Shown here: piece after piece, positions 17,662 to 26,152 of the stretch
Layout: every line of letters begins with the position of its first letter
Numbering within the stretch: position 1 is the first letter of the stretch
NCBI GenBank assembly: GCA_021782915.1
Contig: JAJXUK010000009.1
Location: forward strand, 1-64,000
Length of the DNA stretch: 64,000 nt
Direction of reading: 5' to 3'
DNA from: Actinomycetes bacterium
GTDB lineage: Bacteria > Actinomycetota > Acidimicrobiia > Acidimicrobiales > RAAP-2
Translations under genes and position numbers: made by a program
The notes under the pieces: generated by a model
Database searches by the model: none
The model's input: the letters and a program-made list of their open reading frames with translations, nothing else
What the model was told of the DNA's origin: nothing

Positions 17662-18554
17662 GCTGGCTGCGCGCCGCGGGTCGCCGACTGCGTCGGGCTG
17701 GGGTGTTCCTGCGCAGAGACAAGAAGGCGGCGGCGGGCTCGGTCATTCTGCTCCTGCTGCTCATCGTGGCGATCTTCCCCTCGTGGTTCACCCCGGACGA
17801 CCCCGCGGCCGAGATCTACACCCCGGGCATCGGGCTGTCCTGGGCTCACCCGCTGGGCACGACCTCCTTCGGCCAGGACGTCTTCAGCCAGGTCATCGCC
17901 GGCACGCGCCAGAGCGTGTTCATCGCCCTCATCGTCGGGCTGCTCTCGACGATCCTCTCGGTGGTCATCGGCGTCTCCGCGGCCTACCTGGGTGGCTGGA
18001 TCGATGACGTGCTCTCGATGTTCACCGACGTAGTGCTCGTGATACCGACGTTCCCGCTCATCATCGTGATCACCGCGTATCTGAAGAACGCGAGCTTCTG
18101 GCTGATGGTGATGGTCCTGGTCTTCACGGGCTGGTCCTACGGGGCGCGCCAGCTGCGCGTGCAGGCGCTCTCGCTGCGCAATCGGGACTATCTGCTCGCC
18201 GCACGCGCTCGCGGAGAGTCCGCGCTCTACGTGATCTTCGTCGAGCTGCTGCCGCCGATGACCTCCTTGATCGTGGCCAACTTCCTGGGCGCGGCGCTCT
18301 ACGCCGTCCTGGCCGCCTCGGGCCTGCAGTTCGTGGGCCTGGGCAACATCAACGCTCAGTCGTGGGGCACGATGCTCTACTGGGCCCAGAACAACGAGGC
18401 GCTGGCGACCGGCCTGCCGCTGTGGGCCCTGGCGCCCGGCATCGCGATCGCCGTGCTGGGCAGCGCGCTGGCCCTGCTCAACTACGCCTTCGACGAGGTC
18501 GCGAACCCCGCGCTGCGTCCGGTGTCGCGTCGCAAGGTGAGGGCCCTGTCGTGA
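17658..18554 (+). CDS. ABC transporter permease (DppC-like)
   Basis: 298 residues. N-terminal RRDKKAAAGSVILLLLLIVA, then the family's HPLGTTSFGQDVFSQVIAGT segment and the EAA loop DYLLAARARGESALYVIFVE. It overlaps both neighbours by 4 bp. It pairs with the DppB-like subunit to form the membrane channel. Confidence 0.92.
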   Translation: MSWLRAAGRRLRRAGVFLRRDKKAAAGSVILLLLLIVAIFPSWFTPDDPAAEIYTPGIGLSWAHPLGTTSFGQDVFSQVIAGTRQSVFIALIVGLLSTILSVVIGVSAAYLGGWIDDVLSMFTDVVLVIPTFPLIIVITAYLKNASFWLMVMVLVFTGWSYGARQLRVQALSLRNRDYLLAARARGESALYVIFVELLPPMTSLIVANFLGAALYAVLAASGLQFVGLGNINAQSWGTMLYWAQNNEALATGLPLWALAPGIAIAVLGSALALLNYAFDEVANPALRPVSRRKVRALS

Positions 18555-19516
18555 GCCTGCTGAGCGTGTCCGATCTCTACGTGGAGTACGAGACCGCGGC
18601 CGGACCGGCCCGCGCGGTCAGCGGGGTGTCACTCGAGCTGGAGCCGGGCGAGTTCCTGGCCATCGTCGGCGAGTCGGGCTGCGGCAAGTCGACGTTGCTC
18701 TTCGCCATCGCCCAGCTGCTGACCTACCCCGCGCGCGTGGTGGGCGGATCGGTGCACTTCGACGGCGTTGATCTGACCTCGCTCAGGCCCGAGGAGCTGC
18801 GTCAGCATCGCTGGCGTGACTTCTCGGTGGTGATGCAGAGCGCCATGAACGCACTCAACCCCACGCTGTCCATTGGTGCTCAGCTCGTGGACGTGTGCCG
18901 GGCCCACACCGACTGGGACGAGAGGCGCATCGCCGAGCGCAGCGCGGAGGTGCTCGCCATGGTCTCCATCGACGCGGCGCACCTCAAGAGCTACCCGTTC
19001 CAGCTCTCGGGTGGCATGCGCCAGCGCGCCATGATCGCCATGGCCCTGCTGCTGGAGCCGAGGCTGGTGATCATGGACGAGCCGACGTCGGCCCTCGACG
19101 TCGTGGCCCAGCGGTCCCTGATGCGACAGATCCAGGCGCTGCGTGAGCGCCTGGGGTTCTCGGTGCTCTTCGTGACCCACGACATGAGCGTGGTCTCGCA
19201 CTTCTCGGACCGCCTGGCCGTGATGTACGCCGGCGAGGTGGTCGAGCTGGGCGCGACGCGCCAGGTCTTCGACCGCCCGCAGCACCCGTACTCCCACGGG
19301 CTGATGGACGCGTTTCCGTCGCTGCTCGGCGCGCCGAAGCCCCTCACCGGCATCGCCGGCAACCCGCCGTCGCTGGTGGACCCGCCGGCCGGCTGCCAGT
19401 TCGCCCCGCGCTGCGCGCAGGCGATGGACGTGTGCACGCTGGTGCGCCCCGAACTCGTGCAGGAGGACGGCCGGGCCGTGCGCTGCCACCTGATTCACCC
19501 GGTGGACCGACCGTGA
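18551..19516 (+). CDS. ABC transporter ATP-binding protein (DppD-like)
   Basis: 321 residues from GTG 18551, which overlaps the permease stop by 4 bp (GTGA). Walker A GESGCGKSTLLFAI, signature LSGGMRQRAMIAMAL, Walker B LVIMDEPTSALDV. The C-terminal oligopeptide-transporter extension carries cysteines (CQFAPRCAQAMDVC) that in this family can hold an iron-sulfur cluster. Confidence 0.92.
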   Translation: MSLLSVSDLYVEYETAAGPARAVSGVSLELEPGEFLAIVGESGCGKSTLLFAIAQLLTYPARVVGGSVHFDGVDLTSLRPEELRQHRWRDFSVVMQSAMNALNPTLSIGAQLVDVCRAHTDWDERRIAERSAEVLAMVSIDAAHLKSYPFQLSGGMRQRAMIAMALLLEPRLVIMDEPTSALDVVAQRSLMRQIQALRERLGFSVLFVTHDMSVVSHFSDRLAVMYAGEVVELGATRQVFDRPQHPYSHGLMDAFPSLLGAPKPLTGIAGNPPSLVDPPAGCQFAPRCAQAMDVCTLVRPELVQEDGRAVRCHLIHPVDRP

Positions 19517-20481
19517 GCGAGCCCGTCCTGCAGGTTCAGGGGCTCACCCGGCACTTCCGCGTCGGGGGGTTCCGCACCCGTGGCCTGCTGCACGCGACCG
19601 ACGAGGTCAGCTTCGACGTCGGCGCGGGCGAGATCGTCGCGCTGGTGGGCGAGTCGGGTTCGGGCAAGTCGACCATCGCGCGCGTGCTGGCGGGGCTGTA
19701 TCCGCCCTCGGCGGGCCGGGTCGTCTTCGAGGGCCGCGACGTGGGGCGCCGCCCGAGCCGCGAGGTGCGCGGTCGCATGCCCATGGTCTTCCAGGACCCC
19801 TTCGGCTCGATCAACCCGGTCTTGCGCGTGGGCCACAGCATCGCGCGCTCGCTCAAGTTGCACCGTCCAGAGTTGAGCGGCGCCGAGCGCGAACAGGAGG
19901 CGGTCGCCCTGCTCGAGCGCGTCGGGCTGATCCCGGGCGCCGACGTGCTGCGCCGCTTCCCTCACGAACTCTCCGGTGGCCAGCGTCAGCGCCTGGGATT
20001 CGCCCAGGCGCTGGCCTCGCACCCGTCCCTGATCCTGGCCGACGAGCCGGTCTCCATGCTGGACGTGTCCATTCGCATCGGCCTCTTGAACGTGATGCGT
20101 GACCTGCGTGACTCTGAGGGCGTCTCGATCCTGTACATCACCCACGACTTGGCCAGTGCACGCTACGTCGCCGACCGCATGATCGTCCTGTACGCCGGGC
20201 GCATCGTCGAGCAGGGCGACACCGAGCGCGTCATCACGACGCCCCAGCACCCCTACACGCGCCTGCTGATGTCCACGGCGCCCGATCCGCGTCTGCCCCT
20301 GGCCGACGACGCCTCGGTCACGGATCTCGGCGAGCCGCCCAAGGTGATCAATCCCGGCCCGGGCTGTCGCTTCGCGCCGCGCTGCCCGCTGGTCACCGAG
20401 CAGTGCCGCGCGTCCACGCCGGCGCTCGTGACGCTGCGCTCGAATCAGCGCGTCGCCTGCTACGCGGTCGAGGACGAGTGA
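19513..20481 (+). CDS. ABC transporter ATP-binding protein (DppF-like)
   Basis: 322 residues from GTG 19513 (4-bp overlap). Walker A GESGSGKSTIARVL, signature LSGGQRQRLGFAQAL, Walker B LILADEPVSMLDVS, and the C-terminal cysteine extension CRFAPRCPLVTEQC. It forms a heterodimer with the preceding ATPase. The stop overlaps the hexosaminidase start, so import and hydrolysis are produced together. Confidence 0.92.
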   Translation: MSEPVLQVQGLTRHFRVGGFRTRGLLHATDEVSFDVGAGEIVALVGESGSGKSTIARVLAGLYPPSAGRVVFEGRDVGRRPSREVRGRMPMVFQDPFGSINPVLRVGHSIARSLKLHRPELSGAEREQEAVALLERVGLIPGADVLRRFPHELSGGQRQRLGFAQALASHPSLILADEPVSMLDVSIRIGLLNVMRDLRDSEGVSILYITHDLASARYVADRMIVLYAGRIVEQGDTERVITTPQHPYTRLLMSTAPDPRLPLADDASVTDLGEPPKVINPGPGCRFAPRCPLVTEQCRASTPALVTLRSNQRVACYAVEDE

Positions 20482-22001
20482 CGAGCCTGCTGCCGCGCCC
20501 GCGCCTGGTCCTGGCCGGCGAGGGGGCCGTGACGTGGCGCTCGCCCCTTCGCGTGCGCGTGGCGCCCGTCCTGGCGGAGGCGCTCGACGTCTTCGCCGAG
20601 GACCTCGCCGCGGCGGTGGGCTGGGCGGTCGACGTGGTCGACGACTCCGCCCCGGCGGACCTGGAGATCATGCTCAACGAGCGTCTCGGTGCCGAGGCGT
20701 ACTGCCTGCGCGTCGAGGACGTGACCCGAGTGGAGGCGGCAGGCGCCGCGGGTGCCAGCTACGCGCTCACCACGCTGCGCCAGCTGGGCCCCGACGAGCT
20801 GTGGGGCCGCGCCGGGCAGCTGGAGCGCTGGCGGGTGCCGCGCGTGTCCGTCGAGGACGAGCCGCGATTCGCGTGGCGCGGCGCGCACCTGGACGTGGCG
20901 CGCCACTTCTTCGACGTGGCGACGATTCTTCGCTTCGTGGAGCTGCTCGCGGCGCACCGGCTGAATCGGCTCCACCTGCACCTCAACGACGACCAGGGCT
21001 GGCGGGTGGAGATTCCGGGCTGGCCCCGACTCACGCAACGTGGCGCCCAGCGCCGATCCTCGCCGGTGGGCCACGAGAGCGAGGGACGGGACGACGGTCT
21101 GGCCCACGGCGGATACTTCAGCGCCGAGGACCTCGCGCACCTGCGTGAGTACGCCCGGCGCCGACACGTGATGATCGTGCCGGAGATCGATCTGCCCGGC
21201 CACGCCCAGGCGGCGATCGCGGCCTACCCCGAGCTCGGCTGCACGAGCGAGCCCGTGGAGGTCTGGACTCGTTGGGGGATCTCCGAGCACGTGCTGAACG
21301 TCGAGCCGGTCGCCTTCGCCTTCGCCACCGACGCGCTGAGCCACGTGGCGCGGCTCTTTCCCGAGAGCCCGGTGCACATCGGCGGCGACGAGTGTCCGAC
21401 GAGTGAGTGGCAGGCCAGTCTCGCGGCTCGGCGCGTCATGCACGAGCACGGCTTCAGCGACGTGCGCCAGCTGCAGGGGCTCTTCACCACGCGTCTCGCC
21501 CAGGTGCTGCACTCGCTCGGTCACGAGGTCCTGGCCTGGGACGAGGTGCTCGACGCGGACGTGCCGGCCGGCACGGTGATCGTCGCCTGGCGACACGCCG
21601 ACAAGGGCCTCGAGGCCGCCCGGCGGGGCCTGGACGTCATCATGGCGCCGATGCAGTGGCTGTACCTCGACTGGCTCAACAGCGACCGACCCGATGAGCC
21701 GGTCGCCATCGCGCCCCCGCCGGCGGTCACGACCTGGCAGCGCGTGTACCAGTTCGTGGTGGTGCCGCCCGAGCTCGAGGCCGAGCTGGTCGCGCGCGTG
21801 CGCGGAGCCCAGGCCCAGCTGTGGACCGAGTACATCGCCACGCGCGAGCACCTGGACTACATGGCCTTTCCGCGCCTGAGCGCGTTCAGCGAAGTGGTGT
21901 GGGGAACCGCGGGCGAGCTCGACGAGTTTGAGGGCCGACTGCGCACGCACCTGGGTCGTCTGGACGCCATGGGTGTGGCCTATCGGCGCCTAGACGAATG
22001 A
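20478..22001 (+). CDS. GH20 beta-N-acetylhexosaminidase, cytoplasmic
   Basis: 507 residues from GTG 20478 (GTGA overlap). An N-terminal GH20b-like domain is followed by the catalytic barrel: FAWRGAHLDVARHFF, NRLHLHLNDDQGWRVEIPGW, MIVPEIDLPGHAQA, and the catalytic Asp-Glu pair in VHIGGDECPTSEWQ. A late substrate-site tryptophan motif is QLWTEYI. No signal peptide is present, so it should cleave imported oligosaccharides inside the cell by the substrate-assisted mechanism, releasing GlcNAc or GalNAc. Its position after a complete importer supports this. Confidence 0.93.
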   Translation: MTSLLPRPRLVLAGEGAVTWRSPLRVRVAPVLAEALDVFAEDLAAAVGWAVDVVDDSAPADLEIMLNERLGAEAYCLRVEDVTRVEAAGAAGASYALTTLRQLGPDELWGRAGQLERWRVPRVSVEDEPRFAWRGAHLDVARHFFDVATILRFVELLAAHRLNRLHLHLNDDQGWRVEIPGWPRLTQRGAQRRSSPVGHESEGRDDGLAHGGYFSAEDLAHLREYARRRHVMIVPEIDLPGHAQAAIAAYPELGCTSEPVEVWTRWGISEHVLNVEPVAFAFATDALSHVARLFPESPVHIGGDECPTSEWQASLAARRVMHEHGFSDVRQLQGLFTTRLAQVLHSLGHEVLAWDEVLDADVPAGTVIVAWRHADKGLEAARRGLDVIMAPMQWLYLDWLNSDRPDEPVAIAPPPAVTTWQRVYQFVVVPPELEAELVARVRGAQAQLWTEYIATREHLDYMAFPRLSAFSEVVWGTAGELDEFEGRLRTHLGRLDAMGVAYRRLDE

Positions 22002-22981
22002 CGGACGCGGCGAGCACCCTGGCCGCGATGCGCGCGAGCGTCGCCCGCGAGGCCGCCGAGCCCGAGCGTGTCGCGCGAACGTCCGCGCAGCAGATCGGTG
22101 AGTCCCTCACGGGGCTGGGCCTGGCGGCCGAGGACGTCGAGGAGGCGTCGGCGCACTGGCGGGACCTCGCGTCCAGGTCCGAGTGGTGCGACCTGCTGGC
22201 CGGCGTGCTGGCCCAGGTGCAGCGTCAGCAGGGTCAGCCGGATGAGCCGGTGGCCATCTGGGACGACCTGGATGGAGCCGGCGACCTGGGTCGACTCTTC
22301 TATCTCTACGTGGCGGCCCTGAGTGCGGGCTGGACCGCGACGTACCTGGGCCGCTCGGGGTTCCCGTCCGAGGTCATCGCCCAGAGCCTGGGCACCCTGG
22401 CCCGGCACGTGCGGGTGCACCGTGACAAGCGAGGCACCCTGGGAGTGGACGCGGGCTGGTGGATCCTGCTGATGCTGCGCGGGGATCTGGTCACCGTGGG
22501 CGCACTGCAGTATCACCGCGTGAACCTCGGGCGGGGCACGCTGTCACCCCAGCCCTGGTACGACGAGCGCGCCGCCGCGGACCTCGGGGCTGGGTTTCGG
22601 GCCGGAGACGCCAGCGTGGGGCTGCACATACCCGATGGAGCCGACCTCTCGGCGCGCTCGGTGGCGTGCTCGCTGGCCGCAGCGCGCGACCTGCTCGATC
22701 GCTGCTGGCCGGTCAGCCAGCGCCGCCTGGTGACCTGTCAGTCCTGGATGCTGGACGAACGCCTGGGCGACTGGCTCGACGCGACGAGCAACCTGGTGCG
22801 CTTCGGCGCGCTCTTCACGCTGGTGCCGGGCTGGCTGGAGGGCGACGAGGACGTGCGCGAGTTCGTCTTCCGCCCGCGCGCGAGCGGGCCCAGCACGCTC
22901 CAGGGCGTGGTCGCGGGGCTCTTCGAGCGCGGCGAGCACTGGCACGTGCGCACCGGGTGGCTCGCCTGGGAGAGGCGCTAG
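21998..22981 (+). CDS. NAT_N/GNAT_C acyltransferase-domain protein
   Basis: 327 residues, ATGA overlap with the GH20 gene. The C-terminal half has VGLHIPDGADLSARSVACSL, AAARDLLDRCWP, LVTCQSWMLDERLGDWL and SNLVRFGALFTLVPGW. This pattern (HIP..., C.SW.LD..L, SN...F) matches the GNAT_C domain of actinobacterial acyltransferase-domain proteins of unknown substrate. The helical N-terminal half fits the accompanying NAT_N domain. Co-translation with a hexosaminidase suggests acyl transfer to or from an amino-sugar product, but no substrate can be read. The family assignment is by recall. Confidence 0.75.
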   Translation: MTDAASTLAAMRASVAREAAEPERVARTSAQQIGESLTGLGLAAEDVEEASAHWRDLASRSEWCDLLAGVLAQVQRQQGQPDEPVAIWDDLDGAGDLGRLFYLYVAALSAGWTATYLGRSGFPSEVIAQSLGTLARHVRVHRDKRGTLGVDAGWWILLMLRGDLVTVGALQYHRVNLGRGTLSPQPWYDERAAADLGAGFRAGDASVGLHIPDGADLSARSVACSLAAARDLLDRCWPVSQRRLVTCQSWMLDERLGDWLDATSNLVRFGALFTLVPGWLEGDEDVREFVFRPRASGPSTLQGVVAGLFERGEHWHVRTGWLAWERR

Positions 22982-23021
22982 GTCGTCGGTGTGCAATTCT
23001 GTGAGGTCTGCTCCGGTGAAG

Positions 23022-23037
23022 TTGTGAGAAACTCTCA
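23022..23037 (+). promoter_or_regulatory. Candidate DeoR operator upstream of deoR
   Basis: TTGTGAGAAACTCTCA contains the inverted repeat TGAGA-AAC-TCTCA. It shares 13 of 16 bases with the element at 14796-14811. It ends 8 nt before the -35 box of the deoR promoter, consistent with autoregulation. Confidence 0.55.
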
Positions 23038-23045
23038 ATAAGGGA

Positions 23046-23074
23046 TTGCAGAATGTTAAAAAATCACATATCCT
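23046..23074 (+). promoter_or_regulatory. Leaderless promoter of deoR
   Basis: TTGCAG (23046-23051), 17 nt, TATCCT (23069-23074), then 6 nt to ATG 23081. No ribosome site is present, so the message probably starts at the ATG. Confidence 0.6.
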
Positions 23075-23080
23075 CGAGCC

Positions 23081-23866
23081 ATGGACTCTAAGACGCGTCG
23101 CGGCATCATCGCGGAGCGACTGCGTCGCGAGGGCGAGGCCTCGATCGCCGAGCTGGCCACGCACTTCGGCACGAGCGAGATGACCATTCGGCGCGACCTG
23201 GACCTGCTCGAGATCGAGGGCCTGGCGCGCCGGGCGCGCGGCGGGGCCATCTCGGTCCAGGGACGCGGCTTCGAGCCGCCGGTCCTGCAGCGCTCCACGG
23301 AGCAGGCCGAGGCCAAGCGACGCATCGGCGCCGCGGGTGCGGCCACGCTGCGCAACAACGAGACGATCGTGCTGGACGTGGGCTCGACCACCCACGAGCT
23401 CGCGCGCGCGATCCCCGAGACGCTGAGCATCACCGCGATCACCAGCTCGCTGCTGATCGCCACCGAGTTGGCGACCAAGCCACTCGTGCGCACCATCGTC
23501 ACGGGAGGCGTGGTGCGCCACGGCGAGATGAGTCTCGTGGGCACGCGCGCTATCCGGTCCTTTGACGACCTGCACAGCGACGCGGTCTTCCTCGGCGTGG
23601 CGGGCATCAGCGACGAGGCCGGCCTGACCGAGTACAACCTCGACGACGCCGACGTGAAGCGCGCGGCGCTGGCCTCGGGCCGACGCAAGGTCGTGCTGGC
23701 CGACGCGACCAAGATCGGGCGCGTCGCACTGGTGACGGTGGCCCCCGCGCACACCATCGACGTGCTCATCACGAACGCCTCGCCGCGCAACGAGACCATT
23801 GAACGTCTGCGCGAGCAGGACGTGGAAGTCATCCACGTCGAGCCCTTCGAGGAGGAGTCCCGATAA
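23081..23866 (+). CDS. DeoR/GlpR-family transcriptional regulator
   Basis: 261 residues. N-terminal HTH: RRGIIAERLRREGEASIAEL, then FGTSEMTIRRDLDLLEIEGL and RARGGAI. The C-terminal DeoR sensor fold contains TIVLDVGSTTHELARAI, VFLGVAGISDEAGLTEYN and DATKIGRVAL. Such regulators sense sugar phosphates. It heads an operon with BtpA-like, FGGY kinase and SDR genes, and the shared operator points to control of the upstream hexosaminide operon as well. Confidence 0.93.
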   Translation: MDSKTRRGIIAERLRREGEASIAELATHFGTSEMTIRRDLDLLEIEGLARRARGGAISVQGRGFEPPVLQRSTEQAEAKRRIGAAGAATLRNNETIVLDVGSTTHELARAIPETLSITAITSSLLIATELATKPLVRTIVTGGVVRHGEMSLVGTRAIRSFDDLHSDAVFLGVAGISDEAGLTEYNLDDADVKRAALASGRRKVVLADATKIGRVALVTVAPAHTIDVLITNASPRNETIERLREQDVEVIHVEPFEEESR

Positions 23867-24669
23867 TGTCCCGCTTCCGCACGATCTTCCCGACCGTCGA
23901 CAAGCCCTTGATCGCCATGGCGCACGTGCCACCGCTGCCGGGCACGCCGCTCTACGACGCGTCCGGCGGGGTGCAGGGCCTGATCGATCACGTCCGGCGC
24001 GACGTCGATCTGTTGCTCGAGGGAGGCTTTGACGCCATCCTCTTCTGCAACGAGGGCGATCGGCCGTATCAGCTGCACGCCGGGCTCGAGGCCTCGGCGG
24101 TGATGTCTCGCGTGGTCAGCGAGTGTCGCCCGAGTGACCGGCCCTACGGCGTGGACTTTCTCTGGGACGCCCAGTGCGCGCTGGCCATCGCGGTGGCCAC
24201 CGACGCGGCGTTCATGCGCGAGGTGGTCACCGGCTCCTGGGAGTCCGACATGGGCGCCTGGAACCCCGACGCCGCGACGCTGCTGCGCAACCGGCGCCAC
24301 TTCGCCCGCGAGGACCTGGCCATCTTCGCCAACGTGACGCCCGAGTTCGCCTCGAGTGTCGGTGGGCGCTCGCCCGCCCAGATGGCGCGCTCGACGGTGG
24401 TCTCCAGCCTGGCCGACGTGATTCTCGTCTCCGGACCCATGGCGGGCTCCGAGCCGGACGTGGGCACGGTGGCCGACGTGCGCGAGGCGCTCGACCCGCA
24501 GATCCCGGTCCTGCTCAACACCGGGGCGAAGGCGGGCACCATCCAGCGCTACCTGAAGCACGCCGACGGCTGCATCGTGGGCAGCGACCTCAAGCGCGAC
24601 GGCTACACCTGGAACGAGGTGGACCCGCAGCGGGTCACGCGCTTCATCGACGCGGCGCGCAGTGCCTGA
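23866..24669 (+). CDS. BtpA/SgcQ-family TIM-barrel protein
   Basis: 267 residues; ATG 23866 shares one base with the deoR stop. Family features: PLIAMAHVPPLPGTPLYD, GGFDAILFCNEGDRPYQ, PYGVDFLWDAQCALAIA, and VLLNTGAKAGTIQRYLKHAD near a phosphate-binding C-terminus (CIVGSDLKRDG). BtpA relatives include the photosystem-I biogenesis protein and SgcQ of sugar loci. Their chemistry is not established, but this context favours a sugar-phosphate aldolase or isomerase role. Confidence 0.85.
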   Translation: MSRFRTIFPTVDKPLIAMAHVPPLPGTPLYDASGGVQGLIDHVRRDVDLLLEGGFDAILFCNEGDRPYQLHAGLEASAVMSRVVSECRPSDRPYGVDFLWDAQCALAIAVATDAAFMREVVTGSWESDMGAWNPDAATLLRNRRHFAREDLAIFANVTPEFASSVGGRSPAQMARSTVVSSLADVILVSGPMAGSEPDVGTVADVREALDPQIPVLLNTGAKAGTIQRYLKHADGCIVGSDLKRDGYTWNEVDPQRVTRFIDAARSA

Positions 24670-26152
24670 GCCAGGCGGACTTCTCCTCGGCGTGGACGTG
24701 GGCTCCTCGGGAGTCAAGGCGATCCTGCTCGCGCCGGCGAGGGGGATCGTGGCCTCGGCGACGCGTTCGGTGAGCCTGTACAGCGAGCGAATCGGATGGG
24801 CCGAGGCCGACGCCGAGGAGTGGTGGGCCAGCCTGTGCTCGCTGGTTCCCGAGCTGCTCGCGCTCGCCGGCGCGCGCAAGGAGGACGTGCGCGCCGTGGC
24901 GGTCAGCGGCATGGTCCCGGCGGTTCTGGTGACCGACGAAGACGGCAACCCGCTGCGTCGCGCGATCCTGCAGAACGACGCGCGAGCCGTCGAGGAGATC
25001 CGCGAGCTGCGCGAGGAGTTGGCCGGCACCGACCTGCTGGGCCGGACCGGCTCGGTCCTCTCCCAGCAGTCCGTCGCGCCGACGCTGCGCTGGCTGGCGC
25101 GTCACGAGGCCCCCGTGTGGGCCGCGGCGCGCGTCGTGCAGGGCTCGTACGACTGGCTGGCTCGGCGCCTCGGCGCGATGGTGCACGTGGAGGAGAACTG
25201 GGCGCTGGAGAGCGGCCTGTTCAGCCTGCAGGGTGAGCAGCTCGATGAGGTGTGGGCGTGTCTGCCTGAGTCGGTGCCCCAGATCGGGCCCGTGCGACGC
25301 CCGGGTGACGTGGTCGGCTCGCTCAGCCTGGATGCGGCCCGGGCCACGGGGCTCGCCCCGGGCACGCCCATCGTGGTGGGCGGAGCCGACCACGTCCTGT
25401 CGGCCTACGGCGCCGGACTCGTCGAGACGGGTGACTGTCTGGTCAAGTTGGGCGGGGCGGGCGACATCCTGGCCGTCGCGGACACGCCGCTCGTGGACGC
25501 GCGCCTCTACCTGGACAAGCATCCTCTGGCCGGGGCGTGGCTTCCCAACGGGTGCATGGCCACCAGCGGCTCGCTGCTGCGCTGGGAGCAGTCGCTGCTC
25601 GGAGGCGTGTCGCTCGAGGAGCTGGACGCCGAAGCCGCGCACAGCGCCCCGGGCGCGCTGCTGGCCCTGCCGTACTTCCTCGGCGAGAAGACGCCCCTGC
25701 ACGACCCGGACCTGCGCGGCGGGGTGCTCGGGCTGCACCTGGCCAGCACGCGGGCCGACCTGCACCGCGCGTTCCTCGAGAGCATCGCCTACGGATTCCG
25801 CGCACACGTCGACGTCTTCGCCGAGCGCGGACTGCACGTGCGGCGCACCTGGGTCACGAACGGGGGATCCCGCTCGCGTCTGTGGCGCGAGATCCTGGCC
25901 GACGTGCTCCAGCTCGAGCTGATCTCGCTGATCGAGCACCCGGGCGCGTCCTTCGGCGCCGCCGTGCTGGCCGGTGTCGGCGTGGGCCTCATCGCGGACC
26001 CGTCCTACGTCGAGGGCGCCCTGGCGCGCGCTGAGCTGATCACGCCCAACGAGGCGCGCCGCGCGCTCTACGAGGAGCGCTACGCCCAGTTCCGCGAGCT
26101 GAGCGCCGTGACGACGAGCCTGTCGCACGCACTAGCAAGGAGCAACGAATGA
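24662..26152 (+). CDS. FGGY-family carbohydrate kinase (xylulokinase-like)
   Basis: 496 residues from GTG 24662, overlapping btpA by 8 bp. N-terminal ATPase motif LLGVDVGSSGVKAILLAPA; substrate-side VRAVAVSGMVPAVL; C-terminal VVGGADHVLSAYGAGLVE and WVTNGGSRSRLWREILADVL. The length and motifs fit xylulo-/ribulo-/erythritol-type kinases. It sits between a barrel enzyme and an SDR, so it probably phosphorylates a keto-sugar or polyol. Confidence 0.9.
   Translation: MPEPGGLLLGVDVGSSGVKAILLAPARGIVASATRSVSLYSERIGWAEADAEEWWASLCSLVPELLALAGARKEDVRAVAVSGMVPAVLVTDEDGNPLRRAILQNDARAVEEIRELREELAGTDLLGRTGSVLSQQSVAPTLRWLARHEAPVWAAARVVQGSYDWLARRLGAMVHVEENWALESGLFSLQGEQLDEVWACLPESVPQIGPVRRPGDVVGSLSLDAARATGLAPGTPIVVGGADHVLSAYGAGLVETGDCLVKLGGAGDILAVADTPLVDARLYLDKHPLAGAWLPNGCMATSGSLLRWEQSLLGGVSLEELDAEAAHSAPGALLALPYFLGEKTPLHDPDLRGGVLGLHLASTRADLHRAFLESIAYGFRAHVDVFAERGLHVRRTWVTNGGSRSRLWREILADVLQLELISLIEHPGASFGAAVLAGVGVGLIADPSYVEGALARAELITPNEARRALYEERYAQFRELSAVTTSLSHALARSNE

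Noticed and set aside
20460-21950. 496-codon frame antisense to the GH20 gene
   Set aside because: Low-complexity His/Arg/Val/Gly translation and no ribosome site; the sense strand encodes an unmistakable hexosaminidase.
24644-26128. 494-codon frame antisense to the FGGY kinase
   Set aside because: Shadow of a GC-rich gene, no motif; the sense frame carries kinase signatures throughout.
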